A stretch of DNA of 64,000 nucleotides from Meinhardsimonia xiamenensis. GTDB lineage: Bacteria; Pseudomonadota; Alphaproteobacteria; Rhodobacterales; Rhodobacteraceae. Where the stretch lies: contig NZ_FNFV01000003.1 of assembly GCF_900102905.1 (NCBI RefSeq), positions 248,001 through 312,000 of the forward strand, in the 5' to 3' direction. The notes beneath the pieces are model-generated. The model ran no database searches, was not told the origin of the DNA, and was given only the letters and a program-made list of their open reading frames with translations. Position 1 is the first letter of the stretch; each line of letters begins with the position of its first letter. Positions 7,951 through 18,855 of this stretch are shown here, one piece after another. A program made the position numbers and the translations under genes.

Positions 7951-9831
7951 TCAGCCCGCGCGTCTCAGCGCCTTGTAGATGCCGAAGACCCGCGCCTTCG
8001 CGCGCGGGTCGCGGTCAAAGAGGGTAGCGAGCTGCTCGGTCATCGCCCCGGCGAGCTGCTCGACATCGGTGATCGTCACCGCGTGCTTGTAGTAGCGGGT
8101 GACATCATGGCCGATGCCGATGGCGATGAGCTCCACGATCTTCTTGCGCTCGATCATGGCGATCACGTCGCGCAGGTGCTTTTCGAGATAGTTGGCCGGG
8201 TTCACGCTGAGCGTGGAGTCATCCACCGGCGCCCCGTCCGAGATCACCATCAGGATCTTGCGCGCCTCGGGCCGGAACATCAGCCGCCGGTGCGCCCATT
8301 CGAGCGCCTCGCCGTCGATGTTCTCCTTCAAAAGCCCCTCCTTCATCATCAGCCCGAGGTTCTCCCGCACCCGCCGCCAGGGGGCGTCGGCCGGCTTGTA
8401 GATGATGTGGCGCAGGTCGTTGAGCCGCCCGGGGTTCTGCGGCCGCCCCTCGGCAAGCCACTTCTCGCGGCTCTGCCCGCCCTTCCAGGCGCGGGTGGTG
8501 AAGCCCAGGATCTCCACCTTCACGTCGCAGCGCTCGAGCGTGCGCGCCAGCACATCGGCACATATCGCGGCAATGGAGATCGGCCGGCCGCGCATCGAGC
8601 CCGAGTTGTCGATCAGAAGGCTGACGACGGTATCCTTGAAATCGGTGTCCTTCTCCACCTTGAACGACAGCGGCGTGGTGGGGTTGGCAACCACGCGCGC
8701 GAGCCGCCCGGCGTCGAGAATCCCCTCCTCGCGGTCGAACTCCCAGCTGCGGTTCTGCTGTGCCTGCAGGCGACGCTGCAGCTTGTGCGCAAGCCGCCCC
8801 ACCGCGCCCTTCAGGGGCTCGAGCTGCTGGTCGAGATAGGCGCGCAGCCGCTCGAGCTCGGCCGGCTCGGCGAGATCCTCGGCGCGTACCTCCTCGTCAA
8901 ACTCGGTGGTGAAAGCGCGGTAATCGGGGTCGGCCTCCGAGATCGGCGCAGGCGGCGGCGGCTCGAAGGGCATGTCGGCATCCTGCTCCTCGCCCTCCTC
9001 CCGCATCTCGCTGTCGTCGCGTTCTTCCACCGAGACCTGCGCCTCCAGGGCATCCTGCTGCTGCTCCTGGCTCTGCTCCGGCCGCGCGTCCGCGTCCTCG
9101 CCGCCTTCCTCCTCTTCCGAACCGGCCGACTCGGGGCTTTCCTCCTCTTCGCTCGCCTCCTCCTCGCTGTCGTCCTCGGCATCCGGGTCGTCGCCGAGCT
9201 GGTCGCCATAGCCGAGGTCGGCAATCAGCTGCCGGGCGAATCTGGCGAACGCCGCCTGGTCGGTGAGCTTGTCCTTGAGTTGCGCGAGCGTCTCGGCGGC
9301 CTGCGCCTCGATGAAGGCGCGCCACAGGTTCATCACATTGGCCGCATCGGGGGGCAGATCGCGCCCCGTCGCCAGATGCCGGATGAGATAGCCCGCCGCC
9401 GCCGGCAGCGGCGCCTCCGAAGCCTCGCGAATCTGCCCATAGCCGCGCCTCGCGGCCTCATGCGCGATCTTGGCGTCGATGTTGCCGAGCGTGCCGGGCA
9501 TGTCCCGCGCGCCGACGGCCTCGACCCGCGCCGTCTCCATCGCCTCATAGATGTCGCGCGCCATCTGTCCCGCCGGCGCATAGCGTGCATGGGTCTTGGG
9601 GTCGTGGTAGCGGTGGCGCAAGGCAAAGGCATCGGCGGTACCGCGCGCAAGCATCACCTCCTCCCGCGTCATCCGCCGGCTGACCTGCGGCAGGCGGACC
9701 GAGTCGGCGGTCATCCCCGGCGGATCGACCGAGAAGGTCACGCCCAGGTCCGGATCGTCGGCCATGACCTTTGTGGCCTCGGCCAGCGCCTTCTTGAACG
9801 GATCGGCCGGATTGTCGGAGTGCTTCTTCAT
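7951..9831 (-). CDS. cobT: Cobaltochelatase subunit CobT
   Basis: Part of the CobNST complex that inserts cobalt into hydrogenobyrinic acid a,c-diamide in aerobic vitamin B12 synthesis. The 626 aa protein is the expected length. An N-terminal helical region is followed by a long acidic stretch (roughly 220-300, rich in Glu/Asp/Ser) and a C-terminal von Willebrand A domain with the metal-binding motif [10 protein letters not shown] starting at Asp408. CobT docks on the CobS AAA+ ring, like BchD on BchI. ATG at 9831. The threonine dehydratase gene lies between cobT and cobS; all three point the same way and probably share a transcript. Confidence 0.95.
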   Translation of the reverse strand: MKKHSDNPADPFKKALAEATKVMADDPDLGVTFSVDPPGMTADSVRLPQVSRRMTREEVMLARGTADAFALRHRYHDPKTHARYAPAGQMARDIYEAMETARVEAVGARDMPGTLGNIDAKIAHEAARRGYGQIREASEAPLPAAAGYLIRHLATGRDLPPDAANVMNLWRAFIEAQAAETLAQLKDKLTDQAAFARFARQLIADLGYGDQLGDDPDAEDDSEEEASEEEESPESAGSEEEEGGEDADARPEQSQEQQQDALEAQVSVEERDDSEMREEGEEQDADMPFEPPPPAPISEADPDYRAFTTEFDEEVRAEDLAEPAELERLRAYLDQQLEPLKGAVGRLAHKLQRRLQAQQNRSWEFDREEGILDAGRLARVVANPTTPLSFKVEKDTDFKDTVVSLLIDNSGSMRGRPISIAAICADVLARTLERCDVKVEILGFTTRAWKGGQSREKWLAEGRPQNPGRLNDLRHIIYKPADAPWRRVRENLGLMMKEGLLKENIDGEALEWAHRRLMFRPEARKILMVISDGAPVDDSTLSVNPANYLEKHLRDVIAMIERKKIVELIAIGIGHDVTRYYKHAVTITDVEQLAGAMTEQLATLFDRDPRAKARVFGIYKALRRAG

Positions 9832-9898
9832 GGGGCAGAGATCGCACCCGCCGGTGCGCCTTTCAAGTCTGTCTGCCTGCCGGGAACCCGCATCGGTT

Positions 9899-9921
9899 CC
9901 ATCATCCTGGTGCAAATACCC
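9899..9921 (-). repeat. Dispersed GGGTATTT...TGATGG motif, copy 1 of 5
   Basis: Read on the minus strand: GGGTATTT, GCACC, AGGATGATGG. It lies in the 132-base gap between the threonine dehydratase and cobT genes. Four more copies are at 20206, 25178, 26831 and 48726, all between genes. Confidence 0.75.
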
Positions 9922-9963
9922 ATGTCCACCACCTCCCCCGGCGCTGCCGGCCGGTCGTCCCGA

Positions 9964-10908
9964 TCAACGCAGGAACCAGCCTGGTTCGGCATTGCCGCCA
10001 CAGAGCAGAACCGCGCAGCGTTCGCCCGGTTCGGGCACATAGGCGCCCGACGTCAGCGCCGCCAGTGCCACCGCGGCCCCGGGCTCGCCCACGATGCGGG
10101 TGGTCTCCCACAAAAGCCGCTGCGCTGCGATCACATCGGCATCCGACACCACCACCGAGGGACGTTCCTGGGCGCTCAAAATCGCCCAGGGCATCGCGCC
10201 GATCGCCGGCGCACCAAGCGCGGAGGCGGCAATGCCCGAGGCGCGCATGTCGCCGCCGGGGCCTTCGCGCAGAGCGCGCGCATAGGTCGCCGTGCCCTCC
10301 GTCTCGACCGCGACCACCTTCACCCGCTCGCCGTACCAGGCGGCGATCCCGCCGATCAGTCCCCCGCCGCCAACCGAAACGAAAAGCGTGTCGATGTCGG
10401 GCGCCTGCCCCTCGAGCTCGGCGGCGACGGTGCCCTGGCCGGCCAGCGTCGGCGCGGTGTCATACGGGTGGACGGCGAGCGCCCCCTTCTCTTCGGCATG
10501 AGCCTGGTAGGCCGCCATCACCTCGCCGACCGTGCCGCCCACAACGCGCACCTCGGCGCCGAAGCTTTCCATCCGCGCGATCTTCACCGGATTGGCGATT
10601 GCCTCTGGCACGAAGATGACTGCCCGCGCGCCGAGCGCCATGGCCGCCCAGGCCACCGCGGCGCCATGGTTGCCTCCGGAGGCGGCAACCACCCCCGCCT
10701 CGGGCAGGCGTTCGACCGAGAGCAGGTTGTTGAAGGCGCCACGCGCCTTGAACGAGCCGGTCACCTGGCTGTGCTCGAGCTTCAGCGTGACCGGAACGTC
10801 AACGCCGAGCGTGCCGGGCTCGAGTTCGAGCACCGGCGTCAGACGCACGAAGTCGCGGATGCGGGCAAGCGCATCGACAATCTCGCGCCGCCCGATCACC
10901 TCGCTCAT
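9964..10908 (-). CDS. Threonine/serine dehydratase, PLP-dependent
   Basis: Fold-type II PLP enzyme of 314 aa, probably deaminating L-threonine (or L-serine) to the 2-oxo acid. The Schiff-base Lys54 lies in [11 protein letters not shown], the substrate loop is [14 protein letters not shown] and the phosphate loop is [11 protein letters not shown]. There is no C-terminal ACT regulatory domain, so this is the short catabolic type or a serine/threonine-racemase relative, not isoleucine-regulated IlvA. Its ATG (10906-10908) overlaps the cobS stop as ATGA, indicating coupled translation. It separates cobS from cobT. Supply of an aminopropanol precursor for the B12 side chain is conceivable but not shown. 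Confidence 0.88.
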   Translation of the reverse strand: MSEVIGRREIVDALARIRDFVRLTPVLELEPGTLGVDVPVTLKLEHSQVTGSFKARGAFNNLLSVERLPEAGVVAASGGNHGAAVAWAAMALGARAVIFVPEAIANPVKIARMESFGAEVRVVGGTVGEVMAAYQAHAEEKGALAVHPYDTAPTLAGQGTVAAELEGQAPDIDTLFVSVGGGGLIGGIAAWYGERVKVVAVETEGTATYARALREGPGGDMRASGIAASALGAPAIGAMPWAILSAQERPSVVVSDADVIAAQRLLWETTRIVGEPGAAVALAALTSGAYVPEPGERCAVLLCGGNAEPGWFLR

Positions 10909-11891
10909 ACGAGGCTCACCGCCGCCGCGCTCTCGGGAAGCTCCTCGTCGAAGCAGCGCTGGTAGAACTCCGCCACCGTGGGCCGCTCGAGCTCGTCGCA
11001 CTTGTTGAGGAAGGTGAGCCGGAAGGCGTAGCCGACATTGCGGAAGATCTCGGCGTTCTGCGCCCAGTTGATGACCGTCCGCGGGCTCATCACCGTTGAA
11101 AGCTCGCCATTCATGAAGGCGGTGCGGGTCAGGTCCGCCACCGTCACCATCCGGCTGACCGTCTGGCGCCCCTTGTCGGTGTTGTAGTGGGGGCACTTCG
11201 ACAGAACAATCGCCACCTCCGCGTCATGGCTGAGATAGTTGAGCGTCGCCACCATCGACCAGCGGTCCATCTGCGCCTGGTTGATCTGCTGGACGCCGTG
11301 ATAAAGCCCCGTGGTGTCGCCGAGGCCCACCGTGTTGGCCGTGGCGAAGAGGCGGAAATAGGGGTGCGGGCGGATGATCTCGTTCTGGTCGAGAAGCGTC
11401 AGCTTGCCGTCATGCTCGAGCACCCGCTGGATGACGAACATCACATCGGCCCGGCCGGCGTCATATTCGTCGAAGACGATCGCCGTGGGGTGGCGCAGCG
11501 CCCAGGGCAGGATGCCCTCCTGAAACTCGGTCACCTGCTTGCCGTCTCTGAGCTTGATCGCGTCCTTGCCGATCAGGTCGATCCGGCTGATGTGGGAATC
11601 AAGGTTCACCCGCACGCAGGGCCAGTTGAGCCGGTTGGCCACCTGCTCGATGTGGGTCGACTTGCCGGTGCCGTGATAGCCCTGGATGATGAGCCGGCGG
11701 TTGTACTGGAAGGCCGCGAGGATCGCGAGCGTCGTCTCGGGGTCGAACTTGTAGGTCGGATCGGGGTCGGGCACGCGGTCGGTCGGCTCGGCGAAGGCCT
11801 TGACCTTCATGTCGGTGTCGATGCCGAACACGTCGCGCACCGAGATCTCCTCGGTGGGTTTGGCGTTGATGTCGAGGCTGCCGTCCGCCAT
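10905..11891 (-). CDS. cobS: Cobaltochelatase AAA+ subunit CobS
   Basis: ATPase of the aerobic cobaltochelatase, 328 aa. The N-terminal ~45 residues ([19 protein letters not shown]) are characteristic of CobS. Walker A is GYHGTGKST at 71-79 and Walker B is [11 protein letters not shown] near 135-145, followed by sensor 1 around [12 protein letters not shown]. CobS forms a hexameric ring that drives CobN-mediated cobalt insertion together with CobT. The ATG at 11891 has AGAGG upstream; an open extension to 12056 crosses the end of the chloride channel gene and is not real. It is the first gene of cobS-dehydratase-cobT and lies 106 bases after the chloride channel gene on the same strand. Confidence 0.96.
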   Translation of the reverse strand: MADGSLDINAKPTEEISVRDVFGIDTDMKVKAFAEPTDRVPDPDPTYKFDPETTLAILAAFQYNRRLIIQGYHGTGKSTHIEQVANRLNWPCVRVNLDSHISRIDLIGKDAIKLRDGKQVTEFQEGILPWALRHPTAIVFDEYDAGRADVMFVIQRVLEHDGKLTLLDQNEIIRPHPYFRLFATANTVGLGDTTGLYHGVQQINQAQMDRWSMVATLNYLSHDAEVAIVLSKCPHYNTDKGRQTVSRMVTVADLTRTAFMNGELSTVMSPRTVINWAQNAEIFRNVGYAFRLTFLNKCDELERPTVAEFYQRCFDEELPESAAAVSLV

Positions 11892-11997
11892 GTGAAAACC
11901 TCTTTGGGGGGATACCGTCATTGCGCGCCGCGGCGCCGAGAGCGCCTGCCGCCGGTCTTCATGTAGGAGATTTCGTCGAAGGTCAACGCAGGCGCGC

Positions 11998-13686
11998 TCA
12001 GCTGTGCTCCTCGGCAGCCGTCTCGGCCAGAGCGCGGTTGTAGGCCTTGAGCGCATCGATCTGGAAGAGTGCCCCTCTGAGTTCGGGCGCCTCGCCCTCG
12101 CCAGAAAGCGAGATGACCGGGATCCACGCCACGCCGGCCTGATCGAAGATGGGCATGGCGTTCTCCAGCGTGGCGTTCACATCGAGATAGACGCCCCTGT
12201 CGATGAGCTCCCAGGCGGCCGCCTCTTCGGGCATGGCCGGGTCATCCACGGGCCGCATCACCTGGCCGACGCGAAAAAGCCCCAGAAGATAGGCCTGCGG
12301 CCCTGCGGCGAGGTGGATGTTGCGCCGCTCGAGCTGGGTGAGGAAGAAGGAGCGGTCAACGAGCCGGCTGGCGAGCGCGGTGGAGATCGACACCGCCACC
12401 ATCACCGCGATGCCGATCTGCCAGTCGCCGGTCATCTCGAAGACGATGAGCGTGGTCGAGATCGGCGCGCCGAGCACGGCGGCGGCGACCGCGCCCATGC
12501 CGGCGATTGCATAGATGGTCGCCGAGCCGGAGAAATCGGGCAGGAATCCGGTGGCGACGATTCCAAACGCAAGGCCGGTGAGCGCCCCCACCATCAGCGA
12601 GGGCGAGAAGATGCCCCCGCCCATGCGCCCGCCGAAGGTGATGGCCACGGCAATGACCTTGATGATGGCGAAGACAACCGCTTCGTGAAAGAGAAGCTGG
12701 CCGGTCAGGGCACGCGAGGTGGTCTCGTAGCCCACGCCGATGACATGGGGGAAGGTGATGGCCAGCGCGCCCAAGAGCGCCCCGGCGATGGCGGGGCGCA
12801 GAATGCGCGGCAGGCCGGTGCGCTCGCGGATGGCGGTGGCAAGATCGTCGGCCCAGAACACCGCCCGCATCAGCGCCACCGCCACGAGCCCGCAGACCGC
12901 GCCGAGAATGAGAAAGGCCGGCAGCTCTACGTAGAACGCCAGCGTGCCTTCGCCGGGGATGTGAAACTCGGTGACATTGCCGTAGCGCAGCCGGTTGACG
13001 ACGGTGCCGGCCACGGCGGCCACGGCGATTGGCGCGAAGGCGTGCAGCGCGAAATGGCGCAGGATCACCTCGAGCGCAAAGAGCGCTCCGGCGATCGGCG
13101 CGTTGAAGGAGGCGGAGACGGCTGCCGCCACTGCGCAGCCCAGAAGATCGCGCCCGGTGATGCCATCGGCCCGGATGCGGTTCGACACCCAGGTGGCGAT
13201 GAGCCCGGCGATATGCACCACCGGCCCTTCGCGCCCCGAGGAGCCGCCGGTGGAAAGCGTGATGAGCGAGGCCAGCGCCGAGGCGATTCCGGCGCGCCGC
13301 TCGACCCGCCCGTCATGCAGCGCCGCCCCTTCGATCACGTCGGCCACCGAGCGGACGCGATCATCGGGGGTGAAGGTGGTCAGCAGCCAGCCGACGACGA
13401 GCCCGCCGGCGACCGGCACGGCAAGGAGCCACCACCAGGGCAGGGTGGCGGCATGGCTGTGCACATGTGCTGCATCCGGGGCCCGATAGATCAGCGCCTG
13501 CAGCTCCTCGATGCCGAAGCGGAACAGCAGCGCCGCAGCGCCGGAGGCGATTCCGATGACAAGCGCGATGAACCAGAACTGCACCTGTCCCGGTCCCTTC
13601 TCGCGCATCACGGACCATGCCTCGCGCAGCATCTGCGCGGGTCGAGCGAGCAGTGCCGTGAGCGTTCCCTCCTCCGGGCGGGCCAT
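11998..13686 (-). CDS. ClC-family chloride channel/transporter with CBS domains
   Basis: Inner-membrane anion channel or Cl-/H+ antiporter, 562 aa. Ten or more hydrophobic segments span ~35-440. The selectivity-filter motifs are GSSGREGP (148-155, with Glu153 at the gating-glutamate position) and [12 protein letters not shown] near 365. A cytoplasmic CBS pair follows from about 450 ([11 protein letters not shown] through the C-terminus), which in this family often senses nucleotides. The ATG at 13686 follows GGAGAAAC. It is divergent from the FAD oxidase gene. The filter motif differs from E. coli ClcA (GSGIP), so transport stoichiometry cannot be inferred. Confidence 0.93.
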   Translation of the reverse strand: MARPEEGTLTALLARPAQMLREAWSVMREKGPGQVQFWFIALVIGIASGAAALLFRFGIEELQALIYRAPDAAHVHSHAATLPWWWLLAVPVAGGLVVGWLLTTFTPDDRVRSVADVIEGAALHDGRVERRAGIASALASLITLSTGGSSGREGPVVHIAGLIATWVSNRIRADGITGRDLLGCAVAAAVSASFNAPIAGALFALEVILRHFALHAFAPIAVAAVAGTVVNRLRYGNVTEFHIPGEGTLAFYVELPAFLILGAVCGLVAVALMRAVFWADDLATAIRERTGLPRILRPAIAGALLGALAITFPHVIGVGYETTSRALTGQLLFHEAVVFAIIKVIAVAITFGGRMGGGIFSPSLMVGALTGLAFGIVATGFLPDFSGSATIYAIAGMGAVAAAVLGAPISTTLIVFEMTGDWQIGIAVMVAVSISTALASRLVDRSFFLTQLERRNIHLAAGPQAYLLGLFRVGQVMRPVDDPAMPEEAAAWELIDRGVYLDVNATLENAMPIFDQAGVAWIPVISLSGEGEAPELRGALFQIDALKAYNRALAETAAEEHS

Positions 13687-13799
13687 TGTTTCTCCACGTG
13701 GGCCAGTGAGTTGCCGCCCCCGGCACTTTCCGAGGCCAGCCCCCTCGCCTAGGGTCTTCAATCCGGGTCTTGCACGAGGCTGATGCACGGGGGGCCGAG

Positions 13800-15173
13800 A
13801 TGAGCATCGACACCGCGCTCGCCGAATTGTCCTCGCTTCTAGGCAATCGGTTGAGCCGCGCCAAGGCGGAACGTGAGCTGCACGGCCGTTCGGAGTCCTA
13901 TTTCCCTCTGACCCTGCCTGATGCCGTGGCCTTTCCCGAGTCCACCGAGGAGGTCGCCCGCCTCGTGGCCATCTGCGCGGCGCATGGCTGTCCCGTGGTG
14001 CCGTGGGGCACGGGCACCTCGCTTGAGGGTCAGTCGCTCGCCTTCACCGGCGGCGTCTGCGTGGATTTCTCGCGCATGAATCGGGTGCTGGCGGTGCATG
14101 ACGCCGACATGGATGCGGTGGTGCAACCCGGCGTCACGCGCGAGGCGCTGAACATGGAGCTGCGTCACCGCGGGCTGTTCTTCTCGGTCGATCCGGGGGC
14201 CAACGCGAGCCTCGGCGGCATGGCGATGACCCGCGCCTCGGGCACCACCGCCGTGCGCTATGGCACCATGCGCGACAATGTGATGGCGCTCGAGGTGGTG
14301 CTGGCCGACGGACGGGTGATCCGCACCGGCAGCCGGGCGCGCAAGTCGGCCGCGGGCTATGACCTGACCGCGCTCTTTGTGGGCTCGGAGGGCACGCTGG
14401 GGCTGGTGACCGAGCTGACGCTCAGGCTCCACGGCCAGCCCGAGGCGATCTCTGCCGCGGTCTGCGCCTTTTCCGACTTTGGCGCGGCGGTGGCGGCGGT
14501 GGTGGAGACCATCCAGATGGGCATTCCGATGGCGCGGATCGAATTCGTCGATGCCGCCACGGCCGCCGCCTTCAACCTCTATGCCGGGGCGGAGTTGCCC
14601 GAGCTGCCGCATCTGATGGTGGAGTTCCATGGCTCGCCCAGCGCGGTGGAGGAGGATGCGACGCGCTTTGGCGAGATCGCGCGCGAGCATGGGGCCGTGT
14701 CCTTCGAGTGGGCCACACGCGAGGAGGACCGGCGCGCGCTCTGGACCATGCGCCACAACGCAGCCTACGCCTGTCTGGCGACCCGCCCCGGCGCGCGCCA
14801 GCTTGTCACCGACATCTGCGTGCCGATCTCGCGCCTTGCGCAGGCGGTGGAGGAGACCCGCGCCGACATTGCCGCCTCGAGCATTCCCGGCATGATCCTC
14901 GGCCATGTCGGCGACGGCAACTTCCACGCCGTGCTGCTCATCGACCCCGACAACCCGGCCGAGCGGGAAGAGGCGCTGCGGCTGTCGCATCGCATGGTGG
15001 AGCGGGCGCTTGCGATGGACGGGACCTCGACCGGGGAGCACGGCGTGGGCGTGGGGAAGACGGCCTACATGGAGGCCGAGCATGGGGCGGCTTGGGGCGT
15101 CATGGCCGAGATCAAGCGGGCGCTCGACCCCAAGAACATCATGAACCCCGGCAAGCTCGTGCGGGTGAACTGA
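13800..15173 (+). CDS. FAD-binding oxidase, GlcD/D-lactate dehydrogenase type
   Basis: Flavoprotein of 457 aa, VAO/PCMH superfamily, most like D-lactate dehydrogenase (cytochrome) or glycolate oxidase GlcD. The FAD-binding PCMH domain (about 40-220) contains VVPWGTGTSLEGQ, a GGMAMTRASGTTAVRYG loop and SAAGYDLTALFVGSEGTLG. The C-terminal oxidase domain has GHVGDGNFHAV and GEHGVGVGKTAYM, then the family ending DPKNIMNPGKL. It oxidises a 2-hydroxy acid and passes electrons to the respiratory chain or cytochrome c. There is no glcE or glcF beside it, which favours single-subunit D-lactate dehydrogenase. The start is ATG 13800 with only a G-rich stretch as ribosome site. Confidence 0.9.
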   Translation: MSIDTALAELSSLLGNRLSRAKAERELHGRSESYFPLTLPDAVAFPESTEEVARLVAICAAHGCPVVPWGTGTSLEGQSLAFTGGVCVDFSRMNRVLAVHDADMDAVVQPGVTREALNMELRHRGLFFSVDPGANASLGGMAMTRASGTTAVRYGTMRDNVMALEVVLADGRVIRTGSRARKSAAGYDLTALFVGSEGTLGLVTELTLRLHGQPEAISAAVCAFSDFGAAVAAVVETIQMGIPMARIEFVDAATAAAFNLYAGAELPELPHLMVEFHGSPSAVEEDATRFGEIAREHGAVSFEWATREEDRRALWTMRHNAAYACLATRPGARQLVTDICVPISRLAQAVEETRADIAASSIPGMILGHVGDGNFHAVLLIDPDNPAEREEALRLSHRMVERALAMDGTSTGEHGVGVGKTAYMEAEHGAAWGVMAEIKRALDPKNIMNPGKLVRVN

Positions 15174-15234
15174 GGGGAAAGGGACCTGCCGGGGGACGGG
15201 CGTGAACGCGGCGGATGCTCCCGCGCGCAGCCCC

Positions 15235-17304
15235 TCAGGGCGCGCCATGCCAGAGCCTGCGGCCGGCCCGTTCGGCGGCGGTGACGATCTCGAGGCTGCC
15301 GCGGCGCGGCATGATGGCCAGCGCGCCGCTCCGCGCAAGGGAGGCCCGGTCGATCACGGTGCAGCCTTCGGGCAGCGTCTCGGCCACGGCGGCGAGGATC
15401 ACCAGATCGGCCCCGGCGCAGGCCTCGGAGAGCCGCTCGCGCGCTCCGCGCCCGCTCAGCTGCGCGAGCCGCCGCCCCCCGAGCGTGAAGCGCAGGATAT
15501 TTCCCTCGCGCGTGAAGGCGGGGCGCAGCGCCGCTTCGGCTTGCGAGGCGCCGTCTCCGTCGTTCTCGAGCCAGATCGTGGCGACAAATCCCTGCCCGCG
15601 CGGCTTTGACAGCGCGCGGCCATGCTCGGTCATCAGGCCGAGGAGCGCGCCGTCGGCACTGACGAGAAGCGCCGGCCGCTCGGCAAGCGCCCACCCGGCA
15701 ACGGCCGCGGCGGCGAGCGGCAGCCCCGCCCATCGGCCCCGCCCGCGCCAGATGAGCGCGACAAGCCCGCCCGCGGCCATCACCGGCAACACCCAGGCGG
15801 GCGGGGCTGGAACCGGCGTGACCGCCCCCGGCAGCGCCGCGACGCGCTCGGCGACGGCGAGGATCCAGACGATCGCCGGGCGCATCAGCTCAAGCCCGAG
15901 CCAGCCAAGCCCGAGGGGGGCGAGAAGGGCTGCGAGCACCGCGCCGGGTATCACCACGAGCCCCATCAGCGGCACGCTGAGAAGATTGGCCACGAGACCG
16001 TAGTCGGAAATCCGGTTGAAATGCGCCGCCGCCACCGGCGCGGTCGCAAGCCCCGCAACGGCCGAAGAGATCACCACCGCCAGCACGCCCCGCGCCCAGC
16101 GCCGGGGCGCCCAGCGCTCCCAGTCGCGCAGCGCGGCAAAGACGCCGACGAGCGCCGCCGTGGCGGCGAAGGACATCTGAAAACCTGGCGAGGTCAGGGT
16201 CTCGGGTCTCACGGCCAGCACGATCAGCGCAGCCACCGCCACCGCGCGGAGCGTGAGCGCGCGCCGGTCAAGCAGCACCGCGCCAAGCGCGACCGCCACC
16301 ATCACGAAGGCGCGCTCGGTCGCCACGTTGCCGCCCGAAAGCGCGTAATAGACGGACGCGGCAACAAGCGCCCCGCCAGCGGCAATCTTCTTGATCGGCC
16401 AGTTGAGGGCGAGCCACGGCACCGCGGCCATCGCAAGCCGCAGCGCGGCGAAGACGAAACCCGACAGAAGCCCCATGTGCAGCCCGGAGATGGCCAACAG
16501 ATGCGCCAGGTTCGAGTCGCGCAGCGCCTCGAGCGTTTGCTGCCTGATGCCCGAGCGATCCCCGGTCATGATGGCGGCGGCAAAGGCGCCGGGCTCGCCG
16601 GGCAGCACCGCTCGCACCGCGTCGCCGAGGCGGAAGCGCAGCCGCGCGAGCCACAGCGCGCCGCCGGCCTGCGGCGCGGCAGGCTCGACCAGCAACAGCG
16701 GGTTGCGCGTGTAGCCAACCGCCCCGATCCGCTGAAACCAGGCGTGGCGGCGGAAATCGAAGCCTCCCGGCTCCACCGCCCCGCCGGGCGCGGCGAGATG
16801 GCCGGTGGTCATCACCCGCGCCCCCGGCGCGGGCAGCTGCGGCACCAGCCCGTGCAGCGAGATTCGCACCCGCGCCGGCACCTTCCCGATCGGCACGTCA
16901 CCGAGCCAGACCTCGTCGAGGGTCAGGCGCGGCCGGTCGGACCGGGAACGGTCGATGCCCACGACCCGCCCTTCAATGGGGCCGTAATAGCGCCCCTCGA
17001 GCACCGGGGTCGCCACGTGCCGGGCCCGCAGGCCCGCATCGGCGAGGCCGAGGGCGAAGAGGGCGAGGCCCAGCGCCGGGGCCAGCGCCCGCGGCGCGCG
17101 CCACCACAGCCAGCCGCACAAGATGAGCGCCGAGACCGCGAAAGCCCCGAGACGCCACAGCGGCGGCTCCGTGCCAAGCGCGAAGTAGCAGGCGATCCCG
17201 GCGCCGAAGGCAACCGGCGCCCAGGGCATCAGGGCGCCGCGCTGGCGGTCCACCGCGCCGAGCAGGAAGCCGACGATCGCGGCGATGGGCGCCACCCTTG
17301 TCAC
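15235..17304 (-). CDS. ComEC/Rec2 family DNA-uptake channel
   Basis: Polytopic inner-membrane protein, 689 aa, the likely channel taking single-stranded DNA across the inner membrane in transformation. Two N-terminal hydrophobic segments and a DUF4131 region come first. The competence domain follows with HLLAISGLHMGLLSG near 270-285 and many transmembrane helices up to ~530. The C-terminal ~150 residues resemble the metallo-beta-lactamase-like part but are short and lack an obvious HxHxDH, as is common in alphaproteobacteria. The start is GTG at 17304, which overlaps the predicted gltX promoter; no ATG lies further upstream in frame. In Rhodobacterales ComEC homologues are also used by cells receiving gene transfer agent DNA. 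Confidence 0.88.
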   Translation of the reverse strand: MTRVAPIAAIVGFLLGAVDRQRGALMPWAPVAFGAGIACYFALGTEPPLWRLGAFAVSALILCGWLWWRAPRALAPALGLALFALGLADAGLRARHVATPVLEGRYYGPIEGRVVGIDRSRSDRPRLTLDEVWLGDVPIGKVPARVRISLHGLVPQLPAPGARVMTTGHLAAPGGAVEPGGFDFRRHAWFQRIGAVGYTRNPLLLVEPAAPQAGGALWLARLRFRLGDAVRAVLPGEPGAFAAAIMTGDRSGIRQQTLEALRDSNLAHLLAISGLHMGLLSGFVFAALRLAMAAVPWLALNWPIKKIAAGGALVAASVYYALSGGNVATERAFVMVAVALGAVLLDRRALTLRAVAVAALIVLAVRPETLTSPGFQMSFAATAALVGVFAALRDWERWAPRRWARGVLAVVISSAVAGLATAPVAAAHFNRISDYGLVANLLSVPLMGLVVIPGAVLAALLAPLGLGWLGLELMRPAIVWILAVAERVAALPGAVTPVPAPPAWVLPVMAAGGLVALIWRGRGRWAGLPLAAAAVAGWALAERPALLVSADGALLGLMTEHGRALSKPRGQGFVATIWLENDGDGASQAEAALRPAFTREGNILRFTLGGRRLAQLSGRGARERLSEACAGADLVILAAVAETLPEGCTVIDRASLARSGALAIMPRRGSLEIVTAAERAGRRLWHGAP

Positions 17305-17326
17305 CCCGCAGGCGATTGACTAGACC
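17298..17326 (+). promoter_or_regulatory. Candidate sigma-70 promoter for gltX
   Basis: TTGTCA (17298-17303), 17 bases, then TAGACC (17321-17326), ending 44 bases before the gltX ATG. It overlaps the comEC start codon on the other strand, so the two genes would share a very compact divergent control region. Confidence 0.5.
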
Positions 17327-17370
17327 GCCCCGGATCCTCTGCCTGCAAGGTTTAGAGAAGGTTAAAAGCC

Positions 17371-18810
17371 ATGTCCGCCGCTCCCCACTCCCCGGTCGTC
17401 ACCCGTTTCGCACCCTCGCCCACGGGCTATCTGCACATCGGCGGCGCCCGCACGGCGCTGTTCAACTGGCTCTACGCGCGCGGGCGCCGCGGCCGCTTCC
17501 TGCTGCGCATCGAGGACACCGACCGCGCCCGTTCCACGCCCGAGGCGACACAGGCGATCTTCGACGGCCTCACCTGGCTCGGCCTCGACTGGGACGGCGA
17601 GGCGATCAGCCAGTTCGCCCGCGCCGAGCGTCACCGCGAGGTCGCCGAGGAGCTTCTTGCCCGTGGCGCGGCCTACAAGTGCTTTGCCACGCCCGAGGAG
17701 ATCGCCGCCTTCCGCGAGGCTGCGCGTGCCGAGGGGCGTTCCACGCTCTTCCGCTCGCCCTGGCGCGACGCCGACCCTTCGAGCCACCCCGATGCGCCCT
17801 ATGCGGTGCGGCTCAAGGCCCCGCGCGAGGGCGAGACGGTGGTCGAGGACCGCGTTCAGGGCACCGTGCGCTTCGCCAATGCCGAGCTCGACGACATGAT
17901 CCTGTTACGCTCCGATGGCACACCCACCTACATGCTGGCGGTGGTGGTGGATGACCACGACATGGGCGTGACGCATGTGATCCGCGGTGACGACCACCTC
18001 AACAACGCCGCGCGTCAGACGCTGATCTATCAGGCGATGGGATGGGAGGTGCCCGTCTGGGCGCATATCCCGCTGATTCACGGCCCCGACGGCAAGAAGC
18101 TTTCCAAGCGCCACGGGGCGCTCGGGGTGGAGGAATACCGCGCCATGGGCTACCCGGCGCGGGCCATGCGCAACTATCTCGCGCGGCTCGGATGGAGCCA
18201 CGGCGACGACGAGTTCTTCACCGATGAGCAGGCGCTCGCGTGGTTCGACCTCGACGGCATCGGCCGCTCGCCGGCGCGCTTCGACTTCAAGAAGCTCACG
18301 CATCTGTCGGGGCTGCATATCGCGGCCACGCCTGATGACGTCCTCCTCGCCGAGCTCGAGGACTGGATGGCCTTCACCGGCCGCCCGCCGCTCACCGCGC
18401 GCCAGCGCGAGGGACTTGCGCGCGCGATGTACTGCGTGAAGCCGCGCGCCAAGACTTATCCCGACCTCCTCGACGCCGGTCATTTCGTGCTGACCGAGCG
18501 TCCCGTTGTTCCCGATGAGGCCGCGGCGAAGGCGCTGGACTCTGTATCCCGTGGTATACTGAAACAATTGACGCCGCAGCTGCGAAATGCTAGCTGGGAG
18601 CGCGAAACGCTGGAGGCGATCGTGGCCGAGACAGCCGCGTCGCTGGGCACCAAGCTTGGCAAGATCGCCGCGCCCTTGCGAGCGGCTCTCGCCGGCCGGA
18701 CGGCGACCCCCAGCGTGTTTGACATGATGCTCGTCCTCGGCCGTGAGGAGACCATCGCCCGGCTTGAAGACGCCGTGGCACGCCACGGGCGGGAGAGCGA
18801 GCAGAGCTGA
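17371..18810 (+). CDS. gltX: Glutamyl-tRNA synthetase
   Basis: Class I aminoacyl-tRNA synthetase charging tRNA-Glu, and in alphaproteobacteria often tRNA-Gln as well. Length is 479 aa, normal for GluRS. The HIGH motif appears as LHIGGA at 21-26, directly after FAPSPTGY, and the KMSKS motif as KKLSKRHG at 242-249. A C-terminal helical anticodon-binding part covers about 320-479. ATG 17371 is preceded by GAAGG. It is followed by citrate synthase after 45 bases in the same direction. Many alphaproteobacteria carry two gltX copies, so a paralogue may exist elsewhere. Confidence 0.96.
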   Translation: MSAAPHSPVVTRFAPSPTGYLHIGGARTALFNWLYARGRRGRFLLRIEDTDRARSTPEATQAIFDGLTWLGLDWDGEAISQFARAERHREVAEELLARGAAYKCFATPEEIAAFREAARAEGRSTLFRSPWRDADPSSHPDAPYAVRLKAPREGETVVEDRVQGTVRFANAELDDMILLRSDGTPTYMLAVVVDDHDMGVTHVIRGDDHLNNAARQTLIYQAMGWEVPVWAHIPLIHGPDGKKLSKRHGALGVEEYRAMGYPARAMRNYLARLGWSHGDDEFFTDEQALAWFDLDGIGRSPARFDFKKLTHLSGLHIAATPDDVLLAELEDWMAFTGRPPLTARQREGLARAMYCVKPRAKTYPDLLDAGHFVLTERPVVPDEAAAKALDSVSRGILKQLTPQLRNASWERETLEAIVAETAASLGTKLGKIAAPLRAALAGRTATPSVFDMMLVLGREETIARLEDAVARHGRESEQS

Positions 18811-18855
18811 ATGACCCGCCCGCGTTTGCGGGGAGGGCCCACACAGGAGGAATGC

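Noticed and set aside
8083..10965. Open frame of 960 codons on the plus strand opposite cobT and the dehydratase gene
   Set aside because: Antisense to genes with clear motifs; low-complexity composition and no domain. Same reasoning for 4884-7163(+), 12004-13752(+), 15622-17319(+), 17905-20127(-) and 30767-32788(-).
18819..18832. CCCGC-GTTT-GCGGG hairpin between gltX and gltA as a terminator
   Set aside because: Only 5 bp and no T-run; it is followed by a strong AGGAGG for gltA, so at most it affects translation or RNA processing.
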